NCBI GenBank assembly: GCA_964577055.1
Contig: CAZNWC010000004.1
Span: 62,001 to 126,000 of the forward strand
Source of the DNA: PNNG01 sp964577055
Lineage (GTDB): Bacteria; Bacteroidota; Bacteroidia; UBA7662
DNA: 64,000 nucleotides
Direction: 5' to 3'
Under the pieces are notes generated by a model. The model did no database searches, was not told where the DNA came from, and worked only from the letters and a program-made list of their open reading frames with translations. A program made the position numbers and the translations under genes. Of this stretch, positions 40,465 to 47,704 are shown one piece after another; position 1 is the stretch's first letter, and the number at the start of each line of letters is the position of its first letter.

Positions 40465-40875
40465 TTAATGAGGAAGTTTCGGACGTAAATAACTGTACAA
40501 CCAGGTGCCAAACAAGGCCGAACCAATGGCCAGCCAAATGGCGGGGTAGCCAGCGCCTGCGAGGGCGTAAAGCGGACCAGGGCAAGCCCCAGCCAATGCC
40601 CAACCCATACCGAAAATGGTACCACCAATGACGCTGCCTTTGTTAAAGGTTTTGTCGGGAATCACGATGTCTTCACCCCCCAGTGATTTGATTTTGAATA
40701 TGCGGATGAGCAGCACCGAGATGAGTCCTACCACCACGCCCGACCCAATAATGCCGTACATGTGGAAGCTCTGGAAGCGGAACATTTCCTGGATGCGGTA
40801 CCATGAAACGGCTTCGGTTTTGGTAAGGATGAGGCCAAACAAGGCGCCAATGAGTAAAAATTTGATGTTTTTCAT
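40465..40875 (-). CDS. YeeE/YedE family half-transporter (DUF6691 type)
   Basis: 136 residues from the ATG at 40875, 13 bases after the upstream stop; ATGs at 40902 and 40923 would overlap the previous gene. Four hydrophobic helices are visible, with the conserved sulfur-binding Cys motif GWALAGACPGPLYALAGAG near residue 90. YeeE/YedE (TsuA-type) proteins import thiosulfate, passing it along cysteines in the channel; in many Bacteria the protein is split into two half-size genes, as here. It starts downstream of its partner and three bases before the cytochrome gene. Confidence 0.88.
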   Translation of the reverse strand: MKNIKFLLIGALFGLILTKTEAVSWYRIQEMFRFQSFHMYGIIGSGVVVGLISVLLIRIFKIKSLGGEDIVIPDKTFNKGSVIGGTIFGMGWALAGACPGPLYALAGAGYPAIWLAIGSALFGTWLYSYLRPKLPH

Positions 40876-40888
40876 ATCGCCAAGTTTT

Positions 40889-41464
40889 TTAAGGAAGTGC
40901 ATAAAAGAAGGGAGCAAGTACATGGGTCATGAGCAAGCCACCAATGAAAAAGAAAATCACGGTTACCAGCGAAGGCCACTGCAAACTGCTGAGGCCCATG
41001 ATGGCGTGACCCGACGTACAGCCGCCTGCATACCTGGCACCAAAGCCAATCATAAAGCCGCCGAGAACCAAGATAATCCAAGCGCGCAGGCTGCCAAAGG
41101 CTTCCCAACCAAACAACGATTCGGGCAGTAGTCCGTCTTGCGTCTGAACACCCAATGCCTCAATCGACGCTTGAGCCTCGGCGGTGAGGGCCACGGGATC
41201 GGGATTGGCCAGGAGCGTGCCGCCCAGCAAGCCACCGAGGAAAATGCCGCCGGCAAAAAACAGGTTCCAGCTTTCGGCCTTCCAGTTGTATTTCAAAAAC
41301 GGAATGTTTTTGGGGTAAACGGCTGCGCAGGTATGGCGCAAACTCGAAGAAATGCCCAACATTTTATTGCCCGTAATGAGCAAAAGCGGCACGGTAATGC
41401 CAATGAGCGGACCGCTTACATACCACGGCCAGGGCTGCGAGAGCCATTCAATGAAAGTGTTCAT
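40889..41464 (-). CDS. YeeE/YedE family half-transporter (thiosulfate transporter-like)
   Basis: 191 residues. Membrane segments include YVSGPLIGITVPLLLITG, LFFAGGIFLGGLLGGTLL, IILVLGGFMIGFGARYAGGCTSG and VTVIFFFIGGLLMTHV. The motif GGCTSGHAIMG carries the conserved Cys of the first YeeE half-domain. The preceding loop has an amphipathic stretch that could be periplasmic. Together with the DUF6691-type protein encoded 13 bases downstream it would form one full TsuA-like thiosulfate channel. One base separates it from the universal stress protein gene. Confidence 0.9.
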   Translation of the reverse strand: MNTFIEWLSQPWPWYVSGPLIGITVPLLLITGNKMLGISSSLRHTCAAVYPKNIPFLKYNWKAESWNLFFAGGIFLGGLLGGTLLANPDPVALTAEAQASIEALGVQTQDGLLPESLFGWEAFGSLRAWIILVLGGFMIGFGARYAGGCTSGHAIMGLSSLQWPSLVTVIFFFIGGLLMTHVLAPFFYALP

Positions 41465-41465
41465 G

Positions 41466-42299
41466 TTAGTCGCGGAGTTTAAAGGTGAAAATGGGTTTTT
41501 GCACGTGGTTCACCAAATCGGCTGAAATACAGCCATTGATGAGCTTATTCAAGCCCGTGCGTTGCATGCTGCCAATGGCTATGAGGCCGATGTTGTTGTC
41601 GGCCGCAAAGCGCACCATGCCTTCTTCCAAATCGTCAGCAGGGAAAATGGCGTAAGACACATCGTCGAGGCCATGCTCGTGGGCAAAAGCCGACATGCGC
41701 TCTTGAATAGCCACTTCCGATTTCTTTTTGCCCGGAAGTTGAATTTGCAACAAGTATAGGCGAGCTGCCAAGGCTTTGCGGAGGGCCACCAACAGGTCGA
41801 TGTTGTGGGGCAATTTGCCAGTAAAATCAGCTGCCAGCACCATGCGCTCGATGCGCTTGCCTGCTTCGCCTTTGAGCGACAATATGGGCATATCGGCATG
41901 CATGGCCAAGTACTCGGCATGTGAACCGGTAAACAGCTCGCGCATGCCAAAGGCCCCGTGGGTGCCCATGACCACCAGATCAATCTGATGCTTGCGGGTG
42001 TAGTCGAGCAAGGTTTCGTTCACATGGCCATAGACCACTTTGAACACCACTTTGTCGGGACCAGCAACCCATGCTGCCAAGCGCCGTTCAGCAGCAGCCT
42101 GCTCGAGCTTGAGCTTTTGCACGTCCATCTCCTCATCGTCGAACAGCTCGCCCTCGGGGGTAAGCAAAATGTGGCTGGGCAAAGGTAACACGTGAATGAA
42201 ATGCAGCTCGGCAGCGAGTACCGACTGCAATTGGCGCCCCAGCTCGAAAGCGTGACGGGCGAGGTCGCTGAAATCGACCGGAATCAATATTTTTTTCAT
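41466..42299 (-). CDS. Tandem universal stress protein (UspA family)
   Basis: 277 residues from the ATG at 42299 (MKKILIPVDFSDLARHA); the longer frame to 42359 runs through a terminator. Two Usp domains: residues 1-145, with VVMGTHGAFGMRELFTGSHA as the ATP-binding-type loop, and 150-277, with MVLAADFTG and IAIGSMQRTGLNKLINGCIS. The second loop departs from the G-2X-G-9X-G pattern. Usp proteins of Bacteroidota are often beside transport or redox genes. Its place between a terminator and the YeeE/YedE pair makes it the first gene of the downstream sulfur transcription unit, or the second by read-through. Confidence 0.88.
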   Translation of the reverse strand: MKKILIPVDFSDLARHAFELGRQLQSVLAAELHFIHVLPLPSHILLTPEGELFDDEEMDVQKLKLEQAAAERRLAAWVAGPDKVVFKVVYGHVNETLLDYTRKHQIDLVVMGTHGAFGMRELFTGSHAEYLAMHADMPILSLKGEAGKRIERMVLAADFTGKLPHNIDLLVALRKALAARLYLLQIQLPGKKKSEVAIQERMSAFAHEHGLDDVSYAIFPADDLEEGMVRFAADNNIGLIAIGSMQRTGLNKLINGCISADLVNHVQKPIFTFKLRD

Positions 42300-42322
42300 G
42301 ACAATCAGGTTAATGGGGTCTG

Positions 42323-42357
42323 CTAAAAAAGCGCCGCCGGACCCCTCCGGCGGCGCC
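42323..42357 (-). terminator. Intrinsic terminator between the rhodanese protein and uspA
   Basis: GCGCCGCCGG (42331-42340) pairs with CCGGCGGCGC (42347-42356); the A-run at 42325-42330 gives TTTTTT after the hairpin in the minus direction. It would separate, fully or partly, the rhodanese gene from the rest of the cluster. Confidence 0.85.
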
Positions 42358-42375
42358 AACCAACCTAACGCTCTC

Positions 42376-43946
42376 TCAAAGCATGGTGGAAGGGCAAACG
42401 TAATCGCTTACGTTGAACTTGCCAGAGGCCTTGATGGCCCCAAAACCGCCTGCTACATTGATGAGGTTATCGTAACCGCGTGCCTTCAAAATAGATGCGA
42501 AAATCATGGAGCGATAGCCGCCCGCACAATGCACGTAGTAGGTTTTCTTTTTGTCGACGAGCAACATGCTGTCGTTGATGTAATCGAGGGGAGCGTTTAC
42601 GGCGTTGAGGATGTGCTCGCTGTAGTACTCGCTCTTTTTGCGCACATCAAGGATGTCGATATCCGGGTTGGCAGCCTCAGCGGCGGCAAAGGCATCAACC
42701 GAAACACTTGGAATGGTATCTACTTCCAATCCGGCAGCTTCCCAGGCAGCAAAGCCACCCGATAGGAAGCCAATGGCATGGTCGTAACCCACACGTGCCA
42801 ATCGGGTCACCACTTCCTGCTCGCGACCGGCATCGGCCACAATCAGGATCTCCTGCTTGATGTCGGGAATCAAAGCACCCACCCAGGGGGCAAATCCACC
42901 ATCAATGCCAATGTTGATGCTGTTGGGGATGAAGCCCTTGGCAAAGGTTTCGGCATGGCGGGTATCGAGGATNNNNNNNNNNNNNNNNNNNNNNNNNNNN
43001 NNNNNNNNNNNNNNNNNNNNNNNNNNNNNNNNNNNNNNNNNNNNNNNNNNNNNNNNNNNNNNNNNNNNNNNNTGCTGTTGGGGATGAAGCCCTTGGCAAA
43101 GGTTTCGGCATGGCGGGTATCGAGGATCAGTGCGCTGGTTTCGTTGGCAGCAGCTTCAAAAGCGGCCGGTGATAGGGCACGGGTTCCGCGCTCCATCACG
43201 TCGTCAATGCTGTCGTAACCCTGCTTGTTCATCATTACGTTGAGCGGAAAATAGGCAGGAGGTGGCATGAGGCCGTTGGTGACTTCGGCAATGAAGTCGG
43301 CTTCGCTCATATCGGCACGCAAGGCATAATTGGTTTGCTTTTGGTGACCCAACGTATCAAAAGTCTCTTTGCTGAGGTTTTTGCCGCAAGCAGAGCCAGC
43401 GCCGTGGGCAGGATAAACCAGCACATCATCGGCCAAAGGCATGATTTTGTTACGCAACGAATAGAAGAGGTGGCGCGCCAGGTCTGCCTCGGTGAGGTCT
43501 GACTTCACGGCCAGGTCGGGGCGACCCACATCGCCAATGAACAAGGTATCGCCAGTGAACAAGGCGTAGTCTTTGCCTTCGGGTGTACGCAAAAGGTAAG
43601 TGGTGCTTTCCATGGTGTGGCCGGGGGTGTGCAATACCACCAGTTCGAGTTCGCCTACTTTCAACACCTCGCCATCGGTAGCATTGTGGGCGTTGAAGTT
43701 GGGCTTGGCGTTCGGACCAAAAACGATTTCTGCTCCGGTGGCTTTGGCCAAGTCGAGGTGACCCGATACAAAATCGGCATGGAAATGTGTTTCGAGCACA
43801 TACTTGATTTTCGCGCCGCTTTTTTCGGCCCGCTCGAGGTAAGCACCAATTTCGCGGAGGGGGTCAATCACCACAGCTTCGCCTTTCGACTCGATGTAGT
43901 AGGCACCTTGTGCCAAACATCCGGTATAAATTTGTTCTACGGTCAT
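42376..43946 (-). CDS. Metallo-beta-lactamase-fold protein fused to two rhodanese domains (persulfide dioxygenase/BLH-like); contains a false assembly gap
   Basis: The sequence appears as two pieces around the N run, but both flanks are the same 55 bp. Collapsing them joins the pieces in frame (codon at 43073 equals codon at 42918) into one 471-residue protein. The N-terminal MBL domain has THFHADFVSGH (53-63), HTPGHTMESTTYLL, FTGDTLFIGDVGRPDL and the ligand His in YPAHGAGSACGKN, all typical of ETHE1/BLH persulfide dioxygenases. Rhodanese 1 lacks an active-site Cys (LIVADAGRE). Rhodanese 2 has Cys in VHCAGGYRS. It would oxidise or relay persulfide sulfur in the cytoplasm. Confidence 0.9.
42973..43072. 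other. Assembly gap (100 N) that is very probably spurious
   Basis: Exactly 100 N, the usual placeholder for a gap of unknown size. The 55 bases on its left (42918-42972) and right (43073-43127) are identical, so two contigs that overlap were joined without merging. Removing the N run and one copy restores a continuous reading frame. Confidence 0.93.
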
Positions 43947-43972
43947 GGGTAGTTTTTTTGATTTTCTGAAAA

Positions 43973-43980
43973 CAAAACTA
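43973..43980 (-). promoter_or_regulatory. Putative -7 element for the rhodanese gene
   Basis: On the minus strand the sequence reads TAGTTTTG, matching TAnnTTTG, 26 bases upstream of the ATG at 43946. No TTTG is seen at the expected -33 position; a TTGTTG sits closer, about 10 bases upstream. Confidence 0.45.
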
Positions 43981-44068
43981 GTCGGTGAACAACAAGGGCT
44001 TGGTAACTTCAGTTACATCGGGGATTTTTGCAACAAACACTCCGTATTCATGGGGACTTACAAGCACG

Positions 44069-44845
44069 ATGGATAAAACCGGGTTAAGGCTAATTCTTCT
44101 TTGGGCATGGTGTTTAGGCTATGCGTTAACGCCACAGGTGGTACGAGCCCAACAACGCCAACAAGCAGTGCAGCAGCATGGTTGGTACATGTACTACGGC
44201 AATCACAGTTTAACTGATAAATGGGGTTTGCATACCGAATACCAGTTTCGCCGTCATGGGCTCATTGCCGAATGGCAGCAGTCGCTGTTGCGCGTAGGGG
44301 TCGATTATCATGTTGACCCCAACGTACAACTCACCGCAGGTTATGGCTGGATTGTGACCTTCCCCTATGGCGCACAACCTTTGGTGACAGCGCTGAACGA
44401 AAACAGGATTTGGCAACAAGCTTTGCTCAAACAAGCGTCGGGCAGGGTGCGGATGAATCACCGATTGCGCATGGAACAACGCTGGATAGAACACTTTACC
44501 CCCCTTGCCGACGGCAGCTTGCGTTACGACGGTCGCCAATACAGCGATCGTTTTCGGTATCGTTTTTGGCTGGAAGTTCCACTCAACAAGGCCAAATTTG
44601 AACAAGGAACTTGGTTTGCAGCGGCCTACAACGAAATGTTCATCAATTTTGGCCAAAACTTGCGTTTGAACCGCTTCGACCAAAACCGGCTGTATGGTGC
44701 CGTGGGCTATCAGTTCAGTCCTAAGGGGAATGTGCAACTTGGTTATATGCAACAATTGATTGTGAAGGGCAATGCCTGGCAGGAGGAGTTGAACAACACC
44801 TTGCAGTTGGCGGTAACCTACAACCTCGATTGTAGAAATAAATAA
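44069..44845 (+). CDS. DUF2490 domain-containing outer membrane protein
   Basis: 258 residues from the ATG at 44069, chosen because it begins a signal peptide (LRLILLWAWCLGYALTPQVVRAQQ); the frame extends upstream to 43985 with unlikely residues. The pattern WYMYYGNHSLTDKWGLHTEYQFRRH split by turns, MNHRLRMEQRWIEHF, FRYRFWLEVPLNK and LYGAVGYQFSPKGNVQLGYMQQ are typical of DUF2490, a Bacteroidota family of small barrels with unknown function. It is divergent from the rhodanese gene, sharing the intergenic region, and may be unrelated to sulfur. Confidence 0.75.
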   Translation: MDKTGLRLILLWAWCLGYALTPQVVRAQQRQQAVQQHGWYMYYGNHSLTDKWGLHTEYQFRRHGLIAEWQQSLLRVGVDYHVDPNVQLTAGYGWIVTFPYGAQPLVTALNENRIWQQALLKQASGRVRMNHRLRMEQRWIEHFTPLADGSLRYDGRQYSDRFRYRFWLEVPLNKAKFEQGTWFAAAYNEMFINFGQNLRLNRFDQNRLYGAVGYQFSPKGNVQLGYMQQLIVKGNAWQEELNNTLQLAVTYNLDCRNK

Positions 44846-44868
44846 GTGCGGCGGGGCAAAAGGGGCGC

Positions 44869-45606
44869 TTATGCCAGATCGTTCTTGCTCAAGAACGCTT
44901 CGGCGGCCTTTTGCTCCGCCTGTTTTTTGTTGATGTCGATGCCTTTGGCCACCACCTGGTCGTCGACCAGCAGCTCAACCACAAATTGCTTGTGACGCCC
45001 TTGCTGCCGGGTGTCGGCTACTTCAAAGGCAATTTTTTTGTTGTTGCGGTGGCTCCACTCTACCAACCGGCTTTTGAAATTGGATTCGGTGTGTACCAAG
45101 GTTTCAAAATCAACAAAGACCTTGAGCACGCGGCGTTGTACAAACTGGTTGGTTTTGTTGTAGCCGTGGTCGAGGTAAAAGGCCCCGATGAACGCCTCAA
45201 ACACATCGGCATTCATGTTTTTGCTCGGTTTCTGGTTTTTTTGGTAGCCCGAAGTTTCCTGCAGCAAGGTGTCGAGTCCGAGCTTGCGGGCCATTTGATC
45301 GAGGAAATTGGCATTCACCACTTTCGAACGCATCTCGGTCAAGAAGCCTTCGTCGCGAAAAGGAAATTTTTTAAAGAGCTGCTCCGCAACAATGAGGTCC
45401 AAAACGGCATCGCCCAGGTATTCAAGGCGTTCGTTGTTCTTTTTGTACCCAATTTCGGTTTCAACTCTGGCGCTCGAATGCGTAAATGCCAGCCGGTACA
45501 GGGTTAAGTTTTTAGGACGAAAACCAGTGAGGTTGAGGATGGCCCGGTACAGCGGGTCTTTCGACTTGAAAAAATTTCCAGGTAAGTTGGCAAGCAGCCT
45601 GGTCAC
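44869..45606 (-). CDS. rnc: Ribonuclease III
   Basis: 245 residues. It cleaves double-stranded RNA, including rRNA precursors. The signature NNERLEYLGDAVLDLIVAE holds the catalytic Glu and Asp residues; FEAFIGAFYLDHGY contributes more. The dsRNA-binding domain follows from about residue 165 (RLVEWSHRNNKKIAFEV, FVVELLVDDQVVAKG, NKKQAEQKAAEAFL). It is the third gene of the acpP-fabF-rnc operon, four bases after fabF, an order often seen in bacteria. Confidence 0.95.
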   Translation of the reverse strand: MTRLLANLPGNFFKSKDPLYRAILNLTGFRPKNLTLYRLAFTHSSARVETEIGYKKNNERLEYLGDAVLDLIVAEQLFKKFPFRDEGFLTEMRSKVVNANFLDQMARKLGLDTLLQETSGYQKNQKPSKNMNADVFEAFIGAFYLDHGYNKTNQFVQRRVLKVFVDFETLVHTESNFKSRLVEWSHRNNKKIAFEVADTRQQGRHKQFVVELLVDDQVVAKGIDINKKQAEQKAAEAFLSKNDLA

Positions 45607-45610
45607 GGGC

Positions 45611-46864
45611 TTATTTTTCGTACTTGCGGAAAATCACCGAAGTATTGTGGCCTCCAAACCCGAAGGTATTGCTCAAAGCAGCACGAATCTCACGCTTTTG
45701 AGCCGTATTGAAGGTCAAGTTGATGCGCGGATCAAATTGCGGATCATCGGTGAAGTGGTTGATGGTAGGCGGTACCAGACTGTTGTTCATGGCCAAAATG
45801 GTAGCCACAGCTTCTACCGCACCTGCAGCACCCAAAAGGTGGCCGGTCATAGATTTGGTAGAGCTGATGTTCATGCTGTAGGCGTGTTCGCCAAAAACAG
45901 CCTGAATCGCCTTGATTTCGCTGATATCGCCAAGGGGCGTAGAAGTACCGTGTACGTTTACGTAGTCAACGTCTTCGGGTTTCATGCCGGCATCGCGGAG
46001 GGCGGCCTTCATGACATTGGTAGCACCCAACCCATCGGGATGTGGGGCAGTGATGTGGTATGCATCGGCCGACATGCCGCCACCGGCAATTTCGGCGTAA
46101 ATTTTGGCGCCACGGGCCAAAGCGTGCTCGAGGTCTTCGAGAATCAATGCTCCTCCACCTTCGCCCAACAAAAAGCCGTCGCGGTCGAGATCAAAGGGCC
46201 TACTGGCTGTTTTGGGATCGTCGTTGCGCTCCGAAAGTGCTTTCATGGCATTAAAACCACCCAAGCCGGCTTCGTTTACAGCCGCTTCCGAACCACCGGT
46301 GATAAAAATATCGGCGTGGCCCAAGCGGATGTAATTGAAAGCGTCGATGATGGCATTGTTGGCTGAGGCACAAGCCGAAACCGTGGTAAAATTGGGGCCG
46401 CGGAAACCGTATTTGATCGACAAATAGCCCGCAGCAATATCCCCAATCATCTTGGGAATAAAGAAAGGATTGAAGCGGGGTGTTCCATCACCCTTGGTAT
46501 ATGCAGATACTTCTTCGAAAAAGGTAAGGATACCACCAATGCCCGACCCCCAAATAACTCCTGCACGATCGGTATCGATTTTTTCCAAATCGAGGCCCGA
46601 ATCTTTCATGGCTTCTTCAGCCGTGACAAGGGCATAGTGGGTGTAAGGGTCCATCTTCCGCGCTTCCTTCCGGTCCATGTGTTGCAAAATGTCGAAGTTT
46701 TTAAGTTCGGCAGCAAACTGGGTTCTGAATTTGGAGGCGTCGAAATGGGTGATGTAGTCGGCGCCACTCACCCCATTCGACAACGCATGCCAGTAGTCAG
46801 CTACATTGTTTCCGATTGGGGTGAGTGCACCTATACCAGTTACGACTACTCTGCGTAGTTGCAT
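45611..46864 (-). CDS. fabF: 3-Oxoacyl-[acyl-carrier-protein] synthase II
   Basis: 417 residues from the ATG at 46864 (MQLRRVVVTGIGALTPIG); an ATG two codons earlier (46870) is also possible. It elongates acyl-ACP with malonyl-ACP. The Cys-His-His triad is in VSACASANNAIID, VHGTSTPLGDIS and KSMTGHLLGAAGA. It lies 23 bases downstream of acpP and four bases upstream of rnc. Confidence 0.96.
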   Translation of the reverse strand: MQLRRVVVTGIGALTPIGNNVADYWHALSNGVSGADYITHFDASKFRTQFAAELKNFDILQHMDRKEARKMDPYTHYALVTAEEAMKDSGLDLEKIDTDRAGVIWGSGIGGILTFFEEVSAYTKGDGTPRFNPFFIPKMIGDIAAGYLSIKYGFRGPNFTTVSACASANNAIIDAFNYIRLGHADIFITGGSEAAVNEAGLGGFNAMKALSERNDDPKTASRPFDLDRDGFLLGEGGGALILEDLEHALARGAKIYAEIAGGGMSADAYHITAPHPDGLGATNVMKAALRDAGMKPEDVDYVNVHGTSTPLGDISEIKAIQAVFGEHAYSMNISSTKSMTGHLLGAAGAVEAVATILAMNNSLVPPTINHFTDDPQFDPRINLTFNTAQKREIRAALSNTFGFGGHNTSVIFRKYEK

Positions 46865-46887
46865 ATACAAATTTATGGAATGGTCGC

Positions 46888-47124
46888 TTACTTAGCGTTC
46901 GCCTCGAGGTAGCTGATGGCCTGACCTACGGTCTGGATGTTTTCAGCCTGATCGTCTGGAATAGAGATGTTAAACTCCTTTTCAAACTCCATGATGAGTT
47001 CCACGGTGTCGAGTGAATCGGCGCCCAAATCGTTGGTGAAGCTGGCTTCTGGGGTTACTTCGCTCTCGTCCACACCCAGTTTATCAACCACGATGGCACG
47101 AATTCTTGCTGCAATTTCTGACAT
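46888..47124 (-). CDS. acpP: Acyl carrier protein
   Basis: 78 residues from the ATG at 47124, full length; the frame continues upstream but the family starts here (MSEIAARIRAIVVDKLG). The phosphopantetheine Ser is in LGADSLDTVELIMEFE at about residue 38. It carries the growing acyl chain in fatty-acid synthesis. The first gene of acpP-fabF-rnc. Confidence 0.96.
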   Translation of the reverse strand: MSEIAARIRAIVVDKLGVDESEVTPEASFTNDLGADSLDTVELIMEFEKEFNISIPDDQAENIQTVGQAISYLEANAK

Positions 47125-47154
47125 TTTGTAAGTGTTTGAATGATAAATTCCGTG

Positions 47155-47184
47155 CAATATTAGTGCATTCCGAAAAAAAAGCAA
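47155..47184 (-). promoter_or_regulatory. Promoter of the acpP-fabF-rnc operon
   Basis: On the minus strand TTG (47184-47182) is followed after 19 bases by TAATATTG (47162-47155), one mismatch from TAnnTTTG. The start codon of acpP is 30 bases downstream. Confidence 0.5.
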
Positions 47185-47227
47185 TGCAGTTTTACAAAAG
47201 AATGTGCGGAGGAGGCTTGCCGAAGCA

Positions 47228-47260
47228 TTGCGGCACAAAGGGTGGAATTGTATAACTTTG
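47228..47260 (+). promoter_or_regulatory. Promoter of the IPExxxVDY-pyk pair; decides the start codon
   Basis: TTG at 47228-47230 and TAACTTTG at 47253-47260, spaced by 22 bases, match both Bacteroidota promoter elements. Transcription would begin near 47267, so the in-frame GTG at 47242 is upstream of the message and cannot be the start. Confidence 0.65.
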
Positions 47261-47277
47261 TAGGAATCCCTTCCGCT

Positions 47278-47703
47278 GTGGCTAAAAAGGTACTGCACTT
47301 TGAATTAGAGCTCGAGCAATCGGTCTTGGGCATCAGTACTCCCTTGCGCCCTTTCCAGGTAGCCTGGCACTTCAACCGCTTATTTGGTTATGATTTGCGC
47401 CGTGTCGACGACCTTGAACTCTACTTGGGCAAACAAAAAGCACTTTGTTCGTTTCAAAAATTCGCTTTCCTCTTGTCGGAACCTGAAAGCGTTATATATT
47501 TGGTGGCCAATGCCGGAAGTGAGGGCAAACTTATTCCTGAGTTGGGAAGTACCTTTGATTACTTTCTGCTGTACGACGAAATACCAGGAATAAGTACCAC
47601 TCCTGAGCTGCTGCAAACCTTAAGAGCAGCACAGGTATTCACCATTGCCCTCCCGGTGGAAGTAAATGAGAAGTTGCGCTCAAAGCAACATTTAGTTTTT
47701 TAA
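47278..47703 (+). CDS. IPExxxVDY family protein
   Basis: 141 residues from a GTG at 47278 (VAKKVLHFELELEQ). The frame is open from another GTG at 47242, but that lies inside the promoter. The family motif appears near the middle of the C-terminal half as IPELGSTFDYFLLYDE (usually IPE...VDYFL). The family is confined to Bacteroidota and usually sits next to pyk, as here with a one-base gap. The function is unknown. No ATG is available near the start, so a GTG is the best choice. Confidence 0.8.
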   Translation: MAKKVLHFELELEQSVLGISTPLRPFQVAWHFNRLFGYDLRRVDDLELYLGKQKALCSFQKFAFLLSEPESVIYLVANAGSEGKLIPELGSTFDYFLLYDEIPGISTTPELLQTLRAAQVFTIALPVEVNEKLRSKQHLVF

Positions 47704-47704
47704 G

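Noticed and set aside
42870..43111. C-terminal reading of the rhodanese gene as SSIPAMPKPLPRASS and similar
   Set aside because: It is an out-of-frame reading across the N run and vanishes when the duplicate 55 bp are collapsed.
42918..43127. A genuine tandem duplication of 55 bp
   Set aside because: The copies flank a 100-N placeholder and a single copy restores the reading frame and a normal rhodanese domain, so an assembly overlap is far more likely.
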